A model generated the notes under the pieces. It was not told where the DNA came from. It ran no database searches and saw only the letters and a list, made by a program, of their open reading frames with translations. A stretch of DNA of 64,000 nt, from positions 124,001 through 188,000 of the forward strand of contig NZ_JADQDM010000007.1 of the NCBI RefSeq assembly GCF_015694525.1, read 5' to 3'. The position numbers and the translations under genes are program-made. This document shows, piece after piece, positions 25,885-34,873 of the stretch (positions within the stretch are counted from its first letter, which is position 1; every line of letters begins with the position of its first letter). Origin of the DNA: Hymenobacter ruricola (GTDB lineage Bacteria > Bacteroidota > Bacteroidia > Cytophagales > Hymenobacteraceae).

Positions 25885-26622
25885 TTACCGCTTGTTCATC
25901 AGCCGGAACCGCTCGTCGAGCTCCGCTCGCGAGGCAAGCCGTGCCTGCTCCGACGTGCCATAGCCCACTTCCTCCTCCCCGGCCGCCAGCCGGGCCATGA
26001 CGGAATCGGCGAAGTCATCGACGGGCACGCCGAAGGTGTGCAGGCCGGGCCCGCCCAGGTCGGTGTTCACGGCCGGGGGCACGATTTCGAGCACCGCAAT
26101 GCCGGTGGGCTGAAGCTGGTGGCGCATCGAGAGCGTGAAGGAATGCAGCGCCGCCTTGGTGGCGCTGTAGATGGGCGCAAAGGCGGCCGGCGCAAACGAC
26201 AGCCCCGACGTCACGTTGATAATAGCCGCGTTCGCCTGCTCGCGCAGGTGCGGGATGAGCAGCGTGCTCAAGTGAATGGGCGCTTCCACGTTGATGACGA
26301 TTTCCTGGCGCAGGTGGTCCCAGTCGGCCCCGGGCGCGGCCAGTTGCACGCGGTTCTGGATGCCGGCGTTGTTGACCAGCACGTTGAGGCCGGGGTAAGT
26401 GGCGGTGGCCCAGCGCACCAGCTCGGCGCGTTCGGCGGCGTCGGCCACGTCGCATTGCCGCGTGATGAGGGCGGGGTGCAGTTGCTGGGCTTCGGCAAGC
26501 TTGTCGGCCCGGCGGCCCACGGCGATGACGGTGCTGCCGGCCCGCAAAAAGCGCACGGCCAGCGCCAGGCCGATGCCCGAGGCGCCGCCGGTGAGAAGAA
26601 GGGTGTTGGTGGCGAGATTCAT
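25885..26622 (-). CDS. SDR family oxidoreductase (DltE-like)
   Basis: 245-residue classical short-chain dehydrogenase. NAD(P)-binding TGGASGIGLALAVRF, NNAG motif in VLVNNAGIQNR, catalytic Ser in INVTSGLSFAP and YSATKAALHSF (YxxxK). IVPPAVNTDLG is the substrate-loop start. The sequence is of the DltE-like kind but no dlt genes are near, so the substrate is not known. ATG at 26622 (MNLATNTLLLTGG) is chosen; the upstream frame is extension. Confidence 0.87.
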   Translation of the reverse strand: MNLATNTLLLTGGASGIGLALAVRFLRAGSTVIAVGRRADKLAEAQQLHPALITRQCDVADAAERAELVRWATATYPGLNVLVNNAGIQNRVQLAAPGADWDHLRQEIVINVEAPIHLSTLLIPHLREQANAAIINVTSGLSFAPAAFAPIYSATKAALHSFTLSMRHQLQPTGIAVLEIVPPAVNTDLGGPGLHTFGVPVDDFADSVMARLAAGEEEVGYGTSEQARLASRAELDERFRLMNKR

Positions 26623-26749
26623 GGAAGCAAACAGGAAGAAAAGACCGGCGCTAACAAGCAATGCGCGCCGTTGGTTGACGAAATTGCGCCGCATCCGGCC
26701 CAGTTCAGGGCCGCGGTGCTGGTAGTACGCCCCGTTTCTCTTCTTGTTT

Positions 26750-27289
26750 ATGATTGTTCTCGAACCCTTCACCGCCGACGATTTCTCCCAACTCATGGAA
26801 TGGGTCGACGACGAGCGGCTGATGAAAGAGTGGAGCGGCTCAATGTTTTCCTTCCCCCTCACCCAGTCCGGCCTGGCGTGGTACGTGGAAGGCGCCAACG
26901 ACATGAACGACCCCGATGTGTTCATCTACAAAGCCGTGGAAACGGCCACCGGCGTCACCGTGGGCCACATTTCGCTCGGCGGCATCAGCCAGCGCGACCG
27001 CGCCGGACGCATCACGCGCGTGCTGGTGGGCAAGAGCACGGAACGCCGCCGCGGCATCTGCCAGGGCATGGTGAAGGCCCTGCTCCGCATTGGGTTCGAG
27101 GACCTGAAACTGCACCGCATCAGCCTGGGCGTCTACGACTTCAACACGGCCGCCATCAAGTGCTACCTCAAGTGCGGCTTTCAGCAGGAAGGCGTCCTGC
27201 GCGACGTGGTGCGCCACGACGACGACTACTGGAGCCTGGTGGAAATGGGCATTCTGGAAGACGAGTGGCGGGCGCTGCAGGCAGGCTAG
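26750..27289 (+). CDS. GNAT family N-acetyltransferase (RimJ/RimL-like)
   Basis: 179 residues with the GNAT fold: MIVLEPFTADDFSQLMEWV at the start, VGHISLGGISQRDRAGRITRVLVG for strands 2-4, RRRGICQGMVKALLRIGF for the acetyl-CoA pyrophosphate loop (R/Q-x-x-G-x-G/A variant RRGICQG), and NTAAIKCYLKCGFQQEGVLRD at the end. Resembles ribosomal-protein or amino-acid acetyltransferases; the acceptor is unknown. ATG 26750 is taken although TTG 26744 is in frame. Confidence 0.85.
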   Translation: MIVLEPFTADDFSQLMEWVDDERLMKEWSGSMFSFPLTQSGLAWYVEGANDMNDPDVFIYKAVETATGVTVGHISLGGISQRDRAGRITRVLVGKSTERRRGICQGMVKALLRIGFEDLKLHRISLGVYDFNTAAIKCYLKCGFQQEGVLRDVVRHDDDYWSLVEMGILEDEWRALQAG

Positions 27290-27354
27290 TGCAGTAGGGT
27301 GCCGTTCAGAAAAAAGAGTAAATTGCCGGCCTACACTTCCCCGCCTGTACTCCC

Positions 27355-28116
27355 ATGAAAATCAACCACCTACTCTTCGGCCTGGGGCTCATCAGCGCCG
27401 GCGCGCAGGCCCAGCAGGCCCCCGGCATCCAGAACCTGCCCGTGGCCCAGCGGGACTACAGCAAGGTGACCGGCAACGAATACGGGAGCCTGACCGAGCT
27501 AACCAACGGCGCCAGCCACCTGCTGACGCGCCGCCCCAACACCGTGGGCTCGCCCTACGCCGACGACCGGTGGCTGCCCGCCCGCCTCACGCTGACCAAC
27601 ACGGCGCCCCTGGCCCCCATCCTGCTGAAATACAACGTGCTGGAACACGGCCTGGTGATGCGCAGGCCGGCCCCCGTGCAGGATTCCGTGGCCCTGGACG
27701 ACCACCGGGTGGCCTCCTTTGTGCTCATGGAGCCGGCTTCGGCCCTGGGGCCGGGGCGCGAGCGGCTGTTTCGGCGCTTTCTGGAAGGCCCCCCGGCCCG
27801 GCAGGGCGACTACGTGGAGGTGCTGCACGAAGGCCGCTACACGCTGCTCAAGCACCACGAGAAGCACATTAAGAAGGAAAGCTTTCAGGGAATGTACAGC
27901 AACGGCGCGCCCACCGACGAAATCGAGGACATCTCCGAGTACTACCTTCGCGCGCCCGAAGGCGCGCTGACCCCGGTCAAGCTCACGCTGAAATCCCTGC
28001 AAAACGCCGCCCCGCCGCTGGCCGATGCCCTGAAAACCGCGGCTGCTACCCAAAAGCCCCGCACCGAAGCCGCCTGGGCCACCGTGCTCCACGCCGCCGA
28101 CCCGGCAGCCAAGTAG
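27355..28116 (+). CDS. exported protein of unknown function
   Basis: 253 residues with a signal peptide (INHLLFGLGLISAGAQAQ). The body has the pattern of Bacteroidetes secreted proteins with FRRFLEG and YVEVLHEGRYTLLKHHEKHIKK, then YYLRAPEGALTPVKLTLKSL and an Ala-rich helical C-terminus. No catalytic motif is visible. A -7-like TAAATTGC is at 27319-27326. Confidence 0.7.
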   Translation: MKINHLLFGLGLISAGAQAQQAPGIQNLPVAQRDYSKVTGNEYGSLTELTNGASHLLTRRPNTVGSPYADDRWLPARLTLTNTAPLAPILLKYNVLEHGLVMRRPAPVQDSVALDDHRVASFVLMEPASALGPGRERLFRRFLEGPPARQGDYVEVLHEGRYTLLKHHEKHIKKESFQGMYSNGAPTDEIEDISEYYLRAPEGALTPVKLTLKSLQNAAPPLADALKTAAATQKPRTEAAWATVLHAADPAAK

Positions 28117-28129
28117 CCCGCTGCCCCGG

Positions 28130-29014
28130 CTACTCCAGAAACCGGGCGCCCGTCAGCGCCTCGCTCAGCTCCCATAGCTGGCGGGCGTGCTCCGGCGTGT
28201 TGAAAGGATGCTTCACGGCTTCCGGTTTTTTCTTGGCAAAAAAGCCGCCGCTTGTAGCCGCAACTTCGGGCGCCGAAGCCAGGAAAATGCTGGTTTCGGC
28301 GCCTTTCTCCACCGAAACCATGAACGGCCGGCCCAGGGCCAGCAGCACGCCGGCCCAGCCTCCGGCACTGGCCCCGAAGCCAGTGGCCACCACGCCGGGG
28401 TGCACCGCATTGGCCGTGACGTTGGCGATGCCGTGCGCCCGCAGGCGCCGGGCCAGTTCCTGGGTGAATAGGATGTTGTAGAGCTTGGTGTTGCCGTACA
28501 CCCGCATGGCGCTATAGCTTTTCTCCGACTGAAAATCAGCCAGATTGGGCTGGGCCACGCGGTAGGCGGCCGAAGCCAGGTTGACCACGCGGGCGGCCGG
28601 GCTGGCGCGCAGCTTCTCCAGCAGCAGCGCCGTGAGCAGGAAGGGCCCCAGGTGGTTGGTGGCCACGCCCAGCTCGTAGCCGTCGGGCGAGAGCTGGCGC
28701 TGGGGGCCAAAAAGCAGGCCGGCGTTGTTCACCAGCACATCGAGGCGCGGGTAACGGGCGCTGAACTCGGCCGCGGCCCGGCGCACCTGGCCCAGGTCGG
28801 CGAGGTCGGCCAGCAGCACGTCGACGCGGGCATGGCCCGCCGCAGCCCGGATTTCGCGTTGGGTGGCGTCGGCTTTTTCGGCGTTGCGGGCCAGGATGAC
28901 GACGTGCGCGCCCATTTTGGCCAGGGCGGTGGCGGTGGCTTTGCCGAGGCCGGAGGTGGCGCCCGTGACGAGGATGATGTGCTGCTGCAGGTTGGGGGAC
29001 ATGGGGCGAGGCAT
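28130..29014 (-). CDS. SDR family oxidoreductase (retinol-dehydrogenase-like)
   Basis: 294 residues. NADP-binding TGATSGLGKATATALAKMG, then the NNAG motif in LDVLVNNAGLLFGP, NHLGPFLLT, VVNLASAAYRVAQ, and the catalytic YGNTKLYNILF (YxxxK); HPGVVATGF follows. The layout is that of WW-domain-oxidoreductase/retinol-dehydrogenase-like SDRs, whose bacterial substrates are mostly unknown. ATG 29014 is used; ATG 29002 (MSPNLQQH) is equally possible. Confidence 0.86.
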   Translation of the reverse strand: MPRPMSPNLQQHIILVTGATSGLGKATATALAKMGAHVVILARNAEKADATQREIRAAAGHARVDVLLADLADLGQVRRAAAEFSARYPRLDVLVNNAGLLFGPQRQLSPDGYELGVATNHLGPFLLTALLLEKLRASPAARVVNLASAAYRVAQPNLADFQSEKSYSAMRVYGNTKLYNILFTQELARRLRAHGIANVTANAVHPGVVATGFGASAGGWAGVLLALGRPFMVSVEKGAETSIFLASAPEVAATSGGFFAKKKPEAVKHPFNTPEHARQLWELSEALTGARFLE

Positions 29015-29104
29015 TTTGGGAAGATTACGGCGGCGGTTCGCTCGTAAACGTAACTCCCGGCGTACTGCTTGGTTTATTCCGGTGTAACCCTGACTTTAGT
29101 TTGC

Positions 29105-29719
29105 ATGAAAGCCCTCCTTCTCATCGACATTCAGAACGACTTTTTGCCCGGCGGCCGCCTGGCCGTGCCCGACGGCGACGCCATCATCCCGCTGGTGAAC
29201 GACTTGCAGCCGCGCTTTGAGCTGGTGGTGGCCACCCAGGACTGGCACCCGGCCGGCCACCAGAGCTTTGCCAGCAGCCACGCCGGCCGGCAGCAGTTCG
29301 AGGAAATTGACCTGCACGACCTGCCCCAGGTGCTCTGGCCCGACCACTGCACCCAGGCCAGCGCGGGCGCCGACCTGGCCCCGGCCCTGCGCCCGGAGCG
29401 CATCGAGGCCATTTTCCGCAAAGGCACGTCGGTGGAAATCGACAGCTACAGCGCGTTCTTCGACAACGGCCACCGCAAAAGCACCGGCCTGGCCGACTAC
29501 CTCCGCGGCCGCGGCGTGACGGAGGTGTACCTCGCCGGCCTGGCCGCCGACTACTGCGTGTACTTCAGCGCCAAAGACGCCCTGGCCGAAGGCTTTGCCG
29601 CCACCGTGCTCACCGACGCCACCCGCGCCATCTCGGCCGAGGGCTGGGCCCGGGCCCAGGACGACCTGCGCCAGCTCGGCGGGCGCCTGCGGGCCAGCAC
29701 CGAGTTGTTTGCGGTTTAA
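29105..29719 (+). CDS. pncA: nicotinamidase / pyrazinamidase
   Basis: Hydrolyses nicotinamide to nicotinate in NAD salvage. 204 residues of the isochorismatase-like fold: Asp8 in LLIDIQNDFLPGG, metal ligands in ATQDWHPAGHQSF, VLWPDHC, the Lys in IFRKGTSVEIDSYSAF, and catalytic Cys in LAGLAADYCVYFSAKDA near residue 150. ATG at 29105 starts at the conserved MKALLLIDIQNDF; TTTAGTTTG just before it is a near match to the -7 box. Confidence 0.94.
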   Translation: MKALLLIDIQNDFLPGGRLAVPDGDAIIPLVNDLQPRFELVVATQDWHPAGHQSFASSHAGRQQFEEIDLHDLPQVLWPDHCTQASAGADLAPALRPERIEAIFRKGTSVEIDSYSAFFDNGHRKSTGLADYLRGRGVTEVYLAGLAADYCVYFSAKDALAEGFAATVLTDATRAISAEGWARAQDDLRQLGGRLRASTELFAV

Positions 29720-29748
29720 TTTTTCGCTATTCCTTTTTCCGTCTTGCC

Positions 29749-30522
29749 ATGCCCTTCCGAGCGTTTGCGTCCATGCTGTTTTTCCTCGCCATTGGGGCGC
29801 TGGTGGTATTTTTCGGCCTGCACTGGCTGCACGTGCCGGTGGGCAGCCTGGTCGACTGGCTGATTGGGGTCGGCATTGTGTGGTGGCTGGCCACGGTGAC
29901 CACCCTGCCGTGGAACGCGCATTTCGCCGCCCTCGGCGTGGTGCAAGAGGCCCAGGCTTCCCGCGAAAAGGGCATTGCCGTGAACGAAGAGCACGTGGCG
30001 TATGCCCGCCGCATTGCCGCGCGGTTTCGCACGCTGGCAGTAGGCCTGCACGTGCTCACGGCGGCGGTGCTGGCGGGGCTGGCTTATTTTCATGTTACGG
30101 CGCTGGGCTACCCGGCTGCCGTCGCGGCGCTGGCGCTCACCTTTGCGCGCCCCGCCGCCCGGGCCTACGAGCACTTGGCCGAGCGCCTGCGCCTGATGCA
30201 GCACCAGGTGCACTACCCGCGCGAAGACGTGCTAGAGCTGCGCACCCGCGTGAGCGAGCTGGAAACCCAGCTCCACACCGTCCTCGCCACGCTCGACGCC
30301 ACCGAAACCGACTCGTGGGCGCACGCCCTGGCCCAGCAGCAGGCCACCGACCAGCGCCACTTCGACCGCCTCGATTCGCGGCTGGAAGAGCTGACCCGCC
30401 AGAACGCCCGCGACCACGAAGCCCTGGCCCGCCAAACCAGCCAGGAAATTGCCAAGCTGTCGGAAGACGCCCGCTTTCTCAACCAAGTTCGGGAGCTCAT
30501 TCGCTTCGTAAAAACCGCCTAA
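29749..30522 (+). CDS. membrane protein with C-terminal coiled coil, function unknown
   Basis: 257 residues. Two hydrophobic pairs in the first ~150 residues (MLFFLAIGALVVFFGLHWL, LIGVGIVWWLATV, and LAVGLHVLTAAVLAGLAYF, YPAAVAALALTF) predict about four transmembrane helices. A long charged coiled coil follows (~160-250, e.g. LRTRVSELETQLHTVLATL). No family recognised. It starts 29 bases after pncA and may be cotranscribed; a strong hairpin follows. Confidence 0.72.
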   Translation: MPFRAFASMLFFLAIGALVVFFGLHWLHVPVGSLVDWLIGVGIVWWLATVTTLPWNAHFAALGVVQEAQASREKGIAVNEEHVAYARRIAARFRTLAVGLHVLTAAVLAGLAYFHVTALGYPAAVAALALTFARPAARAYEHLAERLRLMQHQVHYPREDVLELRTRVSELETQLHTVLATLDATETDSWAHALAQQQATDQRHFDRLDSRLEELTRQNARDHEALARQTSQEIAKLSEDARFLNQVRELIRFVKTA

Positions 30523-30578
30523 CCTGCAGTCCTGCCTCGCAATCAGCGCGGTTTCGGCGGACATATTCAGTGAAAAGC

Positions 30579-30642
30579 AAAAGCGGAGGGGTAGCAGGCA
30601 AAACCGTGATGAATCGGTTTTGCCTGCTACCCCTCCGCTTTT
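30579..30642. terminator. perfect 28-bp hairpin, bidirectional terminator
   Basis: Arms 30579-30606 and 30615-30642 are perfectly complementary with an 8-base loop, A-tract on one end and T-tract on the other. It closes the membrane protein gene and the convergent LamG gene. Confidence 0.88.
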
Positions 30643-30669
30643 AACGCAGCCTAAGCCGGTGGCAACAGC

Positions 30670-31704
30670 CTAGGGCTTCACCAGCTTGGTCGTAGCCGTG
30701 CGGGCGGACGTGCTGGCCCGTAGCACGTAGAGGCCCGCCGCGCTGGGCACGGGCACGCTGGCCCGGCCGCCGGTGGCCGGCACGCGCTGCTGCCACATCA
30801 CGGCGCCCAGCAGGTTGCACAGGCTCAGCGTCACGGGCTGGCCCTGGGCGCCGCTGATTTCAACTTCGGCCTGGCCGCCCAGCACAGGGTTGCCGAGCAC
30901 CTGCACCTGCAGGCCGGGGGCCAGCGCCACGCCGGGCACCGTGGCGGTGGGGATGAAGCACTGAGTGGGCACGTTGGTCGACCAGTCGGTGGCCGTCATG
31001 CCGGTGAGGGTGCCGGTGTGGCCGTGGCCCGTCAGGTCCTGCGTGGTGAGGCCGGTGCCTTCGTTCAGGCGCCAGTAGGCTTCCAGGCCCGTGGCGGTGG
31101 GGCTCACGGAGCAGGCGTTGGCCACGATTTCGGCCACGGTCAGGGCCCGGGTCCACACGCGCAGCTCGTCGAGCGAGCCGTTCAGGGTGCGCAGGGCCTC
31201 GTAGTTGCGGCCCAGCGAAAACGCGCCGGTGGCGGCGGCCGTGCCCGTCACGCTGGTGGTGTTGTCGAGCGCGCCGTTGACGTAGAGCTTCATGGCCGTG
31301 CCGTCGAAGGTGCCGGCCACGTGGTACCAGGTGTTGGTGCTGAAGGTGGCCAGCGAGGTCACTTTGTATTGCGTGGTGCCCACGGTGAGCACAAACTGCA
31401 TTTTGTTGGCCGGCACGGTGGCGTCGCCGAAGCGCAACATGGCCGCGGCGTTGCCGTCCTCGATGCCCATGACGCTGGTGATATACGGGAAGGCGGTTTT
31501 AAACGCCGTTACCTTCACCCATCCTTCCATGCTGAGGGCGCTGGTGTTCAGCGTCACGGTGTTGGCCTGCACGTATTTCGTGGTGCCGTTGAACAGCAGG
31601 GAGCTGTTGGTTTGGGCGTGCGCGCCGAGGGTGCCGCCCAGGGCCAGCAGCAGGCCCAGCGCCGACCGCCGCGCAAAACGAGGGAAAGAGTACGGTTTTT
31701 TCAT
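30670..31704 (-). CDS. exported LamG-like (jellyroll) protein with T9SS type A sorting domain
   Basis: 344 residues. Signal peptide (SALGLLLALGGTLGAHAQ), one LamG_3/concanavalin-like jellyroll (~30-235: SLLFNGTTKYVQ, MEGWVKVTAF, GTFDGTAMKLYVNGALDN, SLDELRVWTRALTVAEI), and a C-terminal T9SS type A domain (LQVQVLGNPVLGGQAEVEI ... GLYVLRAST). The jellyroll and tail are closely similar to the last third of the adjacent GH85 protein, so this looks like a duplicate of that end. Likely a surface carbohydrate-binding protein. Confidence 0.85.
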   Translation of the reverse strand: MKKPYSFPRFARRSALGLLLALGGTLGAHAQTNSSLLFNGTTKYVQANTVTLNTSALSMEGWVKVTAFKTAFPYITSVMGIEDGNAAAMLRFGDATVPANKMQFVLTVGTTQYKVTSLATFSTNTWYHVAGTFDGTAMKLYVNGALDNTTSVTGTAAATGAFSLGRNYEALRTLNGSLDELRVWTRALTVAEIVANACSVSPTATGLEAYWRLNEGTGLTTQDLTGHGHTGTLTGMTATDWSTNVPTQCFIPTATVPGVALAPGLQVQVLGNPVLGGQAEVEISGAQGQPVTLSLCNLLGAVMWQQRVPATGGRASVPVPSAAGLYVLRASTSARTATTKLVKP

Positions 31705-31784
31705 AATGGGTTGGAGGTTAGGGGTAAAAAGGTTGAGGAATTGACACAAAGCTTAGCCAGCGAGGCGGACGCGCATAACCCGGC

Positions 31785-31828
31785 TTCAAAAAAGCCGCTG
31801 CCTACTTAAAAACAGCGGCTTTTTTGAA
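31785..31828. terminator. terminator after the GH85 gene
   Basis: 16-bp perfect stem (TTCAAAAAAGCCGCTG and complement) with a 12-base loop and a T-tract on the minus strand, 10 bases after the stop. Confidence 0.85.
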
Positions 31829-31837
31829 ACCAGAGAG

Positions 31838-34735
31838 TTATTGCTTCAGCAGCTTCACGGTGGTGCTGCCGGCCGGCGTGCTGGCCCGCAGCACGTAGAA
31901 GCCCGAAGCGCCGGGCAGCGGCACGCTGGTGCGCAGGGCGGCGCCGGCACTCGGCACGGTTTGCTGCCACACCACGGCGCCCAGCGCGTTGCTCACCTGC
32001 AGGGTGAGGGGCTGGTTGCGCAGGCCGCGGATTTCCACTTCGGCCCGGCCGCCGGGCACGGGGTTGCCATACACCAGCACCTGCAGCTCGGCCGCGGCCC
32101 GACCTGGCAGCGTGGCCGTGATGTTGGCGCAGGCCGTCGGCACGTCGGCCGACCAGTCGGCGGCGTTCATGCCGATGAGGGTGCCGGTGTGGCCGTGGCC
32201 GGTGAGGTCGTTGGCCACGAGGCCGGTGGCTTCGTTCAGGCGCCAGTAGGCTTGCAGGCCGGAGGCGGTGGTGGGCACGGTGCAGGAATTGGCCGCGATT
32301 TCGGCGGCGCTCAGGGCGCGGTCCCACACCCGCACCTCGTCGATGGAGCCGTCGAGGCAGCGGGAGTTGGCGTAGTTGCGGCCGAAGGAGAAGGCGCCCG
32401 TCACCGAAGGCGTGGTGTTGGCGGTGAGCGAGGCGCTCAGCCCGCCGTTGATGTAGAGCTTCATGGCGGCGCCGTCGTAGGTGGCAGCCAGGTGGTACCA
32501 GGTGCCGGCCGTGAGGGCGGTGGGCGAGGTCACTTTGCGCGACAGCGAGCCGGTGTTCATCACGAACTGGGGCCGGTCGCCGGTGATGTTGGCGTCGCCG
32601 AGGCGGATTTGGGCCGTGTTCGAGCCGCCGTCTTCCATGCCGATGACGCTGGAAATGAACGGCGAGCCCACCTTAAACGAATTCGCCTTCACCCAGCATT
32701 CCAGGCTGAAATCGCGGGGGTTGAGGGCGATGACGCCGGCGTCGACGTACTTGCCCACGCCGTCGAAGAGCAGGGCCGTGTTGCTGCCCGCGGGCGGCGG
32801 CGACACCACCCGGATGTAACTGGTGCGGGTGAGCGAGTCGCGCCCCACGGCGTTCTGGGCGCGCAGCTTCACGGCGTAGGTGCCCGGCGCGGCGAAGCTC
32901 ACCACGGGGTGCACGTCGGTGCTGGTGGCCGGGGTGCCGCCCACAAAAGTCCACACGTAGCTGGCGGCGTTGGTGGAGGAATTGGCGAAGGTGATGGGCT
33001 GGTTGGTGGTGACGGTGGTGGCGTCGGCCGTAAAGTTGGCCGTGGGCCGGGTGGTCACCAGCGCGCCGTTGTAGAGGCTCAGGCGGCCCAGGTTGACGCG
33101 GTAGTTGCGCACGGTGGTGCTGCCCATTTGCACGCCGATGATGGCCAGCTCGCGGTTGGCATAGGTGGCCAGCGGTAACGTGGTGGTGTGCCACAGCGTG
33201 TCCGTCACGGCGGGCAGGTCGAGCAGGGCGGGCGCGGCCAGGTTGTCGCTGAAATACAGGGCCAGCTTGGTGCCCGTGGGCCCGGCCGTGGCCGACTTAT
33301 AGGTAATGTCGAGCTGGGTGGGGGCCGTGATGGCCAGCTTGGTCTGGTAAAGCTTCACGCTGGCGCTGGTGGTGCCGTTGAGGTTGCCGGCCAGCTTGAC
33401 GGACGTGCCGCCGTAGTAGGCGCGGTCAAAGTCGAAGCCCACGGTGATGGGCGCGGTGCCGGTTTTGGCCCACTGCCAGGAGGGCATCAGGCTTTGCTTG
33501 GCCATGTCGGTCCAGCTTTTGCGCACCTGCACGCCGTTGTTGGCGAACACCTGCCCCTGCCCCACCGAGAAATACGTGTCGAAGGGCAGCGTGTTGATGA
33601 CGCTGCGCACGGGCAGGTAGTTGCCAAAGCCCTGCCAGCCGGTGGCGTCGGCGGTGGTCACGTCCAGGTCGTCGCCGGAAAAGAGGCGCTGCTCGGTGCG
33701 GTAGAAGTTGGCGTAGTCGGCGGGGTTGGTGTTGAAGTTGTTCTGGCCGCCGTTGTAAGTCATGTTGGGGGCAAACACGGCCAGCGAGGTGCGGGGCTGG
33801 GCGGGGCTGCCGCCGGTGTAGTAGTCGCTCAGCCAGCTCGTGTTCGTGAACAGCCGCTGCGGGTTGCGGCCGGGCCAGATGTCGGCCCCGGTGTAAATGT
33901 CGAACGGGCTGCGGCCCAGGCTGGCCGCCGTGCTCACCACCGAGTTGAAGGTGGCCGCGCCGGTCCAGAAATAGTTGGTGAACATGGCGTCGCTCACGCG
34001 GGTGGCGCCGCTTTGCAGCAGCGGGGCGTTGGCCGCGTTCAGCGTGTTTTGGTACGACACCGACCCGTTGGGCAGCATCGAGTCGTACCAGTGAATTTCC
34101 ATGCCGGCCGGCCGGATGGTTTGCAGTTGCTTGAGCAGGTTTATCAGCTCCGTGGCTTCGGCCGGGGAAAGGGCCGCTTCCTCGTTGAAAAACCAGCCGT
34201 CGAAGCCGTAGTAGTTGGCCACGTCCACCAGCTTCTGGGCGCCGAGGTAGTTGCCGGCGGCGTCCTTCTGGCAGAGGGCCACGAAGCCGGCCCGGTCGGT
34301 GAACACCGTGCCGATGATTTTGACGCCGTTGCGGTGGGCCGTTTCCACCCAGGGCCGGCACGGAATGCCCACGGGGCTGGCAAACCACGTCAGCACGTCC
34401 ACATACTGCCAGTGGGTGAAGTTGTAGAGGTTGAACTGGGGCTGCTCGTTGAGGTAGCCCGAGAAGTTGTTCATGCCGTCGGGGCACCAGTTCACCTTGG
34501 CGCTGAAGCTCTGGGCGGGGTTGAGCTGCGGGGCCAGGGAGTTTTGGCGGGTGGCCAGCGGCACGGTGCTGATGTTGGCCGGCACGGCCGTGGGGCCGGT
34601 GGGCGTCCAGGCCATGAGCTGGGCCGGGGTGAGGGTGGTGTACTGGGCGGCGGGCTCAATCTGGGCCTGGGCCGCCCGCGCGCCGCCCAGCAAGGCGAGC
34701 AGCAACAGGCAGAAACGCGGGTAAAACTGGGTCAT
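31838..34735 (-). CDS. secreted GH85 endo-beta-N-acetylglucosaminidase with PKD, LamG and T9SS domains
   Basis: 965 residues. Signal peptide (FCLLLLALLGGARAAQAQ). Residues ~60-380 form a GH85 TIM barrel: YVDVLTWFAS, NGVKIIGTVFTDRAG, YGFDGWFFNEEAAL with the Asn-x-Glu catalytic pair, EIHWYDSMLPNGSVSYQN and FTNYFWTG. A beta-sandwich (~440-580), a PKD domain (ASYVWTFVGGTPATS), a LamG jellyroll (~650-860) and a T9SS type A tail (QVLVYGNPVPGGRAEVEI) follow. GH85 enzymes cut between the two GlcNAc residues of N-glycans, so this should release glycans from eukaryotic glycoproteins outside the cell. ATG 34735 begins the signal peptide. Confidence 0.88.
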   Translation of the reverse strand: MTQFYPRFCLLLLALLGGARAAQAQIEPAAQYTTLTPAQLMAWTPTGPTAVPANISTVPLATRQNSLAPQLNPAQSFSAKVNWCPDGMNNFSGYLNEQPQFNLYNFTHWQYVDVLTWFASPVGIPCRPWVETAHRNGVKIIGTVFTDRAGFVALCQKDAAGNYLGAQKLVDVANYYGFDGWFFNEEAALSPAEATELINLLKQLQTIRPAGMEIHWYDSMLPNGSVSYQNTLNAANAPLLQSGATRVSDAMFTNYFWTGAATFNSVVSTAASLGRSPFDIYTGADIWPGRNPQRLFTNTSWLSDYYTGGSPAQPRTSLAVFAPNMTYNGGQNNFNTNPADYANFYRTEQRLFSGDDLDVTTADATGWQGFGNYLPVRSVINTLPFDTYFSVGQGQVFANNGVQVRKSWTDMAKQSLMPSWQWAKTGTAPITVGFDFDRAYYGGTSVKLAGNLNGTTSASVKLYQTKLAITAPTQLDITYKSATAGPTGTKLALYFSDNLAAPALLDLPAVTDTLWHTTTLPLATYANRELAIIGVQMGSTTVRNYRVNLGRLSLYNGALVTTRPTANFTADATTVTTNQPITFANSSTNAASYVWTFVGGTPATSTDVHPVVSFAAPGTYAVKLRAQNAVGRDSLTRTSYIRVVSPPPAGSNTALLFDGVGKYVDAGVIALNPRDFSLECWVKANSFKVGSPFISSVIGMEDGGSNTAQIRLGDANITGDRPQFVMNTGSLSRKVTSPTALTAGTWYHLAATYDGAAMKLYINGGLSASLTANTTPSVTGAFSFGRNYANSRCLDGSIDEVRVWDRALSAAEIAANSCTVPTTASGLQAYWRLNEATGLVANDLTGHGHTGTLIGMNAADWSADVPTACANITATLPGRAAAELQVLVYGNPVPGGRAEVEIRGLRNQPLTLQVSNALGAVVWQQTVPSAGAALRTSVPLPGASGFYVLRASTPAGSTTVKLLKQ

Positions 34736-34865
34736 GGGCAACGGGCTTGAAGGGGGTGAAGAGGGAACTGAATGGCTACCGGGTGGTAAATTTTGGTCAA
34801 GGTACAACCCGCACCCCCCGCGCGCAAAGCCAATCGGCTATAATGCGTTCCTTGCCGTTGCGCCC

Positions 34866-34873
34866 TAGCTTTG
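34866..34873 (+). promoter_or_regulatory. -7 box TAGCTTTG of the small lipoprotein gene
   Basis: Perfect TAnnTTTG with only 4 bases (CCCC) between it and the ATG at 34878, the same spacing as at 2606/2618. Confidence 0.6.

Noticed and set aside
26623..26925. N-terminal extension of the SDR gene (ORF from 26925)
   Set aside because: The extension covers the divergent promoter region and the GNAT start; the Rossmann fold begins directly after ATG 26622.
25858..27297. A 479-codon plus-strand frame
   Set aside because: It runs antisense through the SDR gene and then out of frame through the GNAT gene; neither part has protein features.
33188..34750. A 520-codon plus-strand frame across the GH85 gene
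   Set aside because: GC-driven shadow; composition (GHV-rich) is not that of a protein and the minus frame carries the GH85 motifs.
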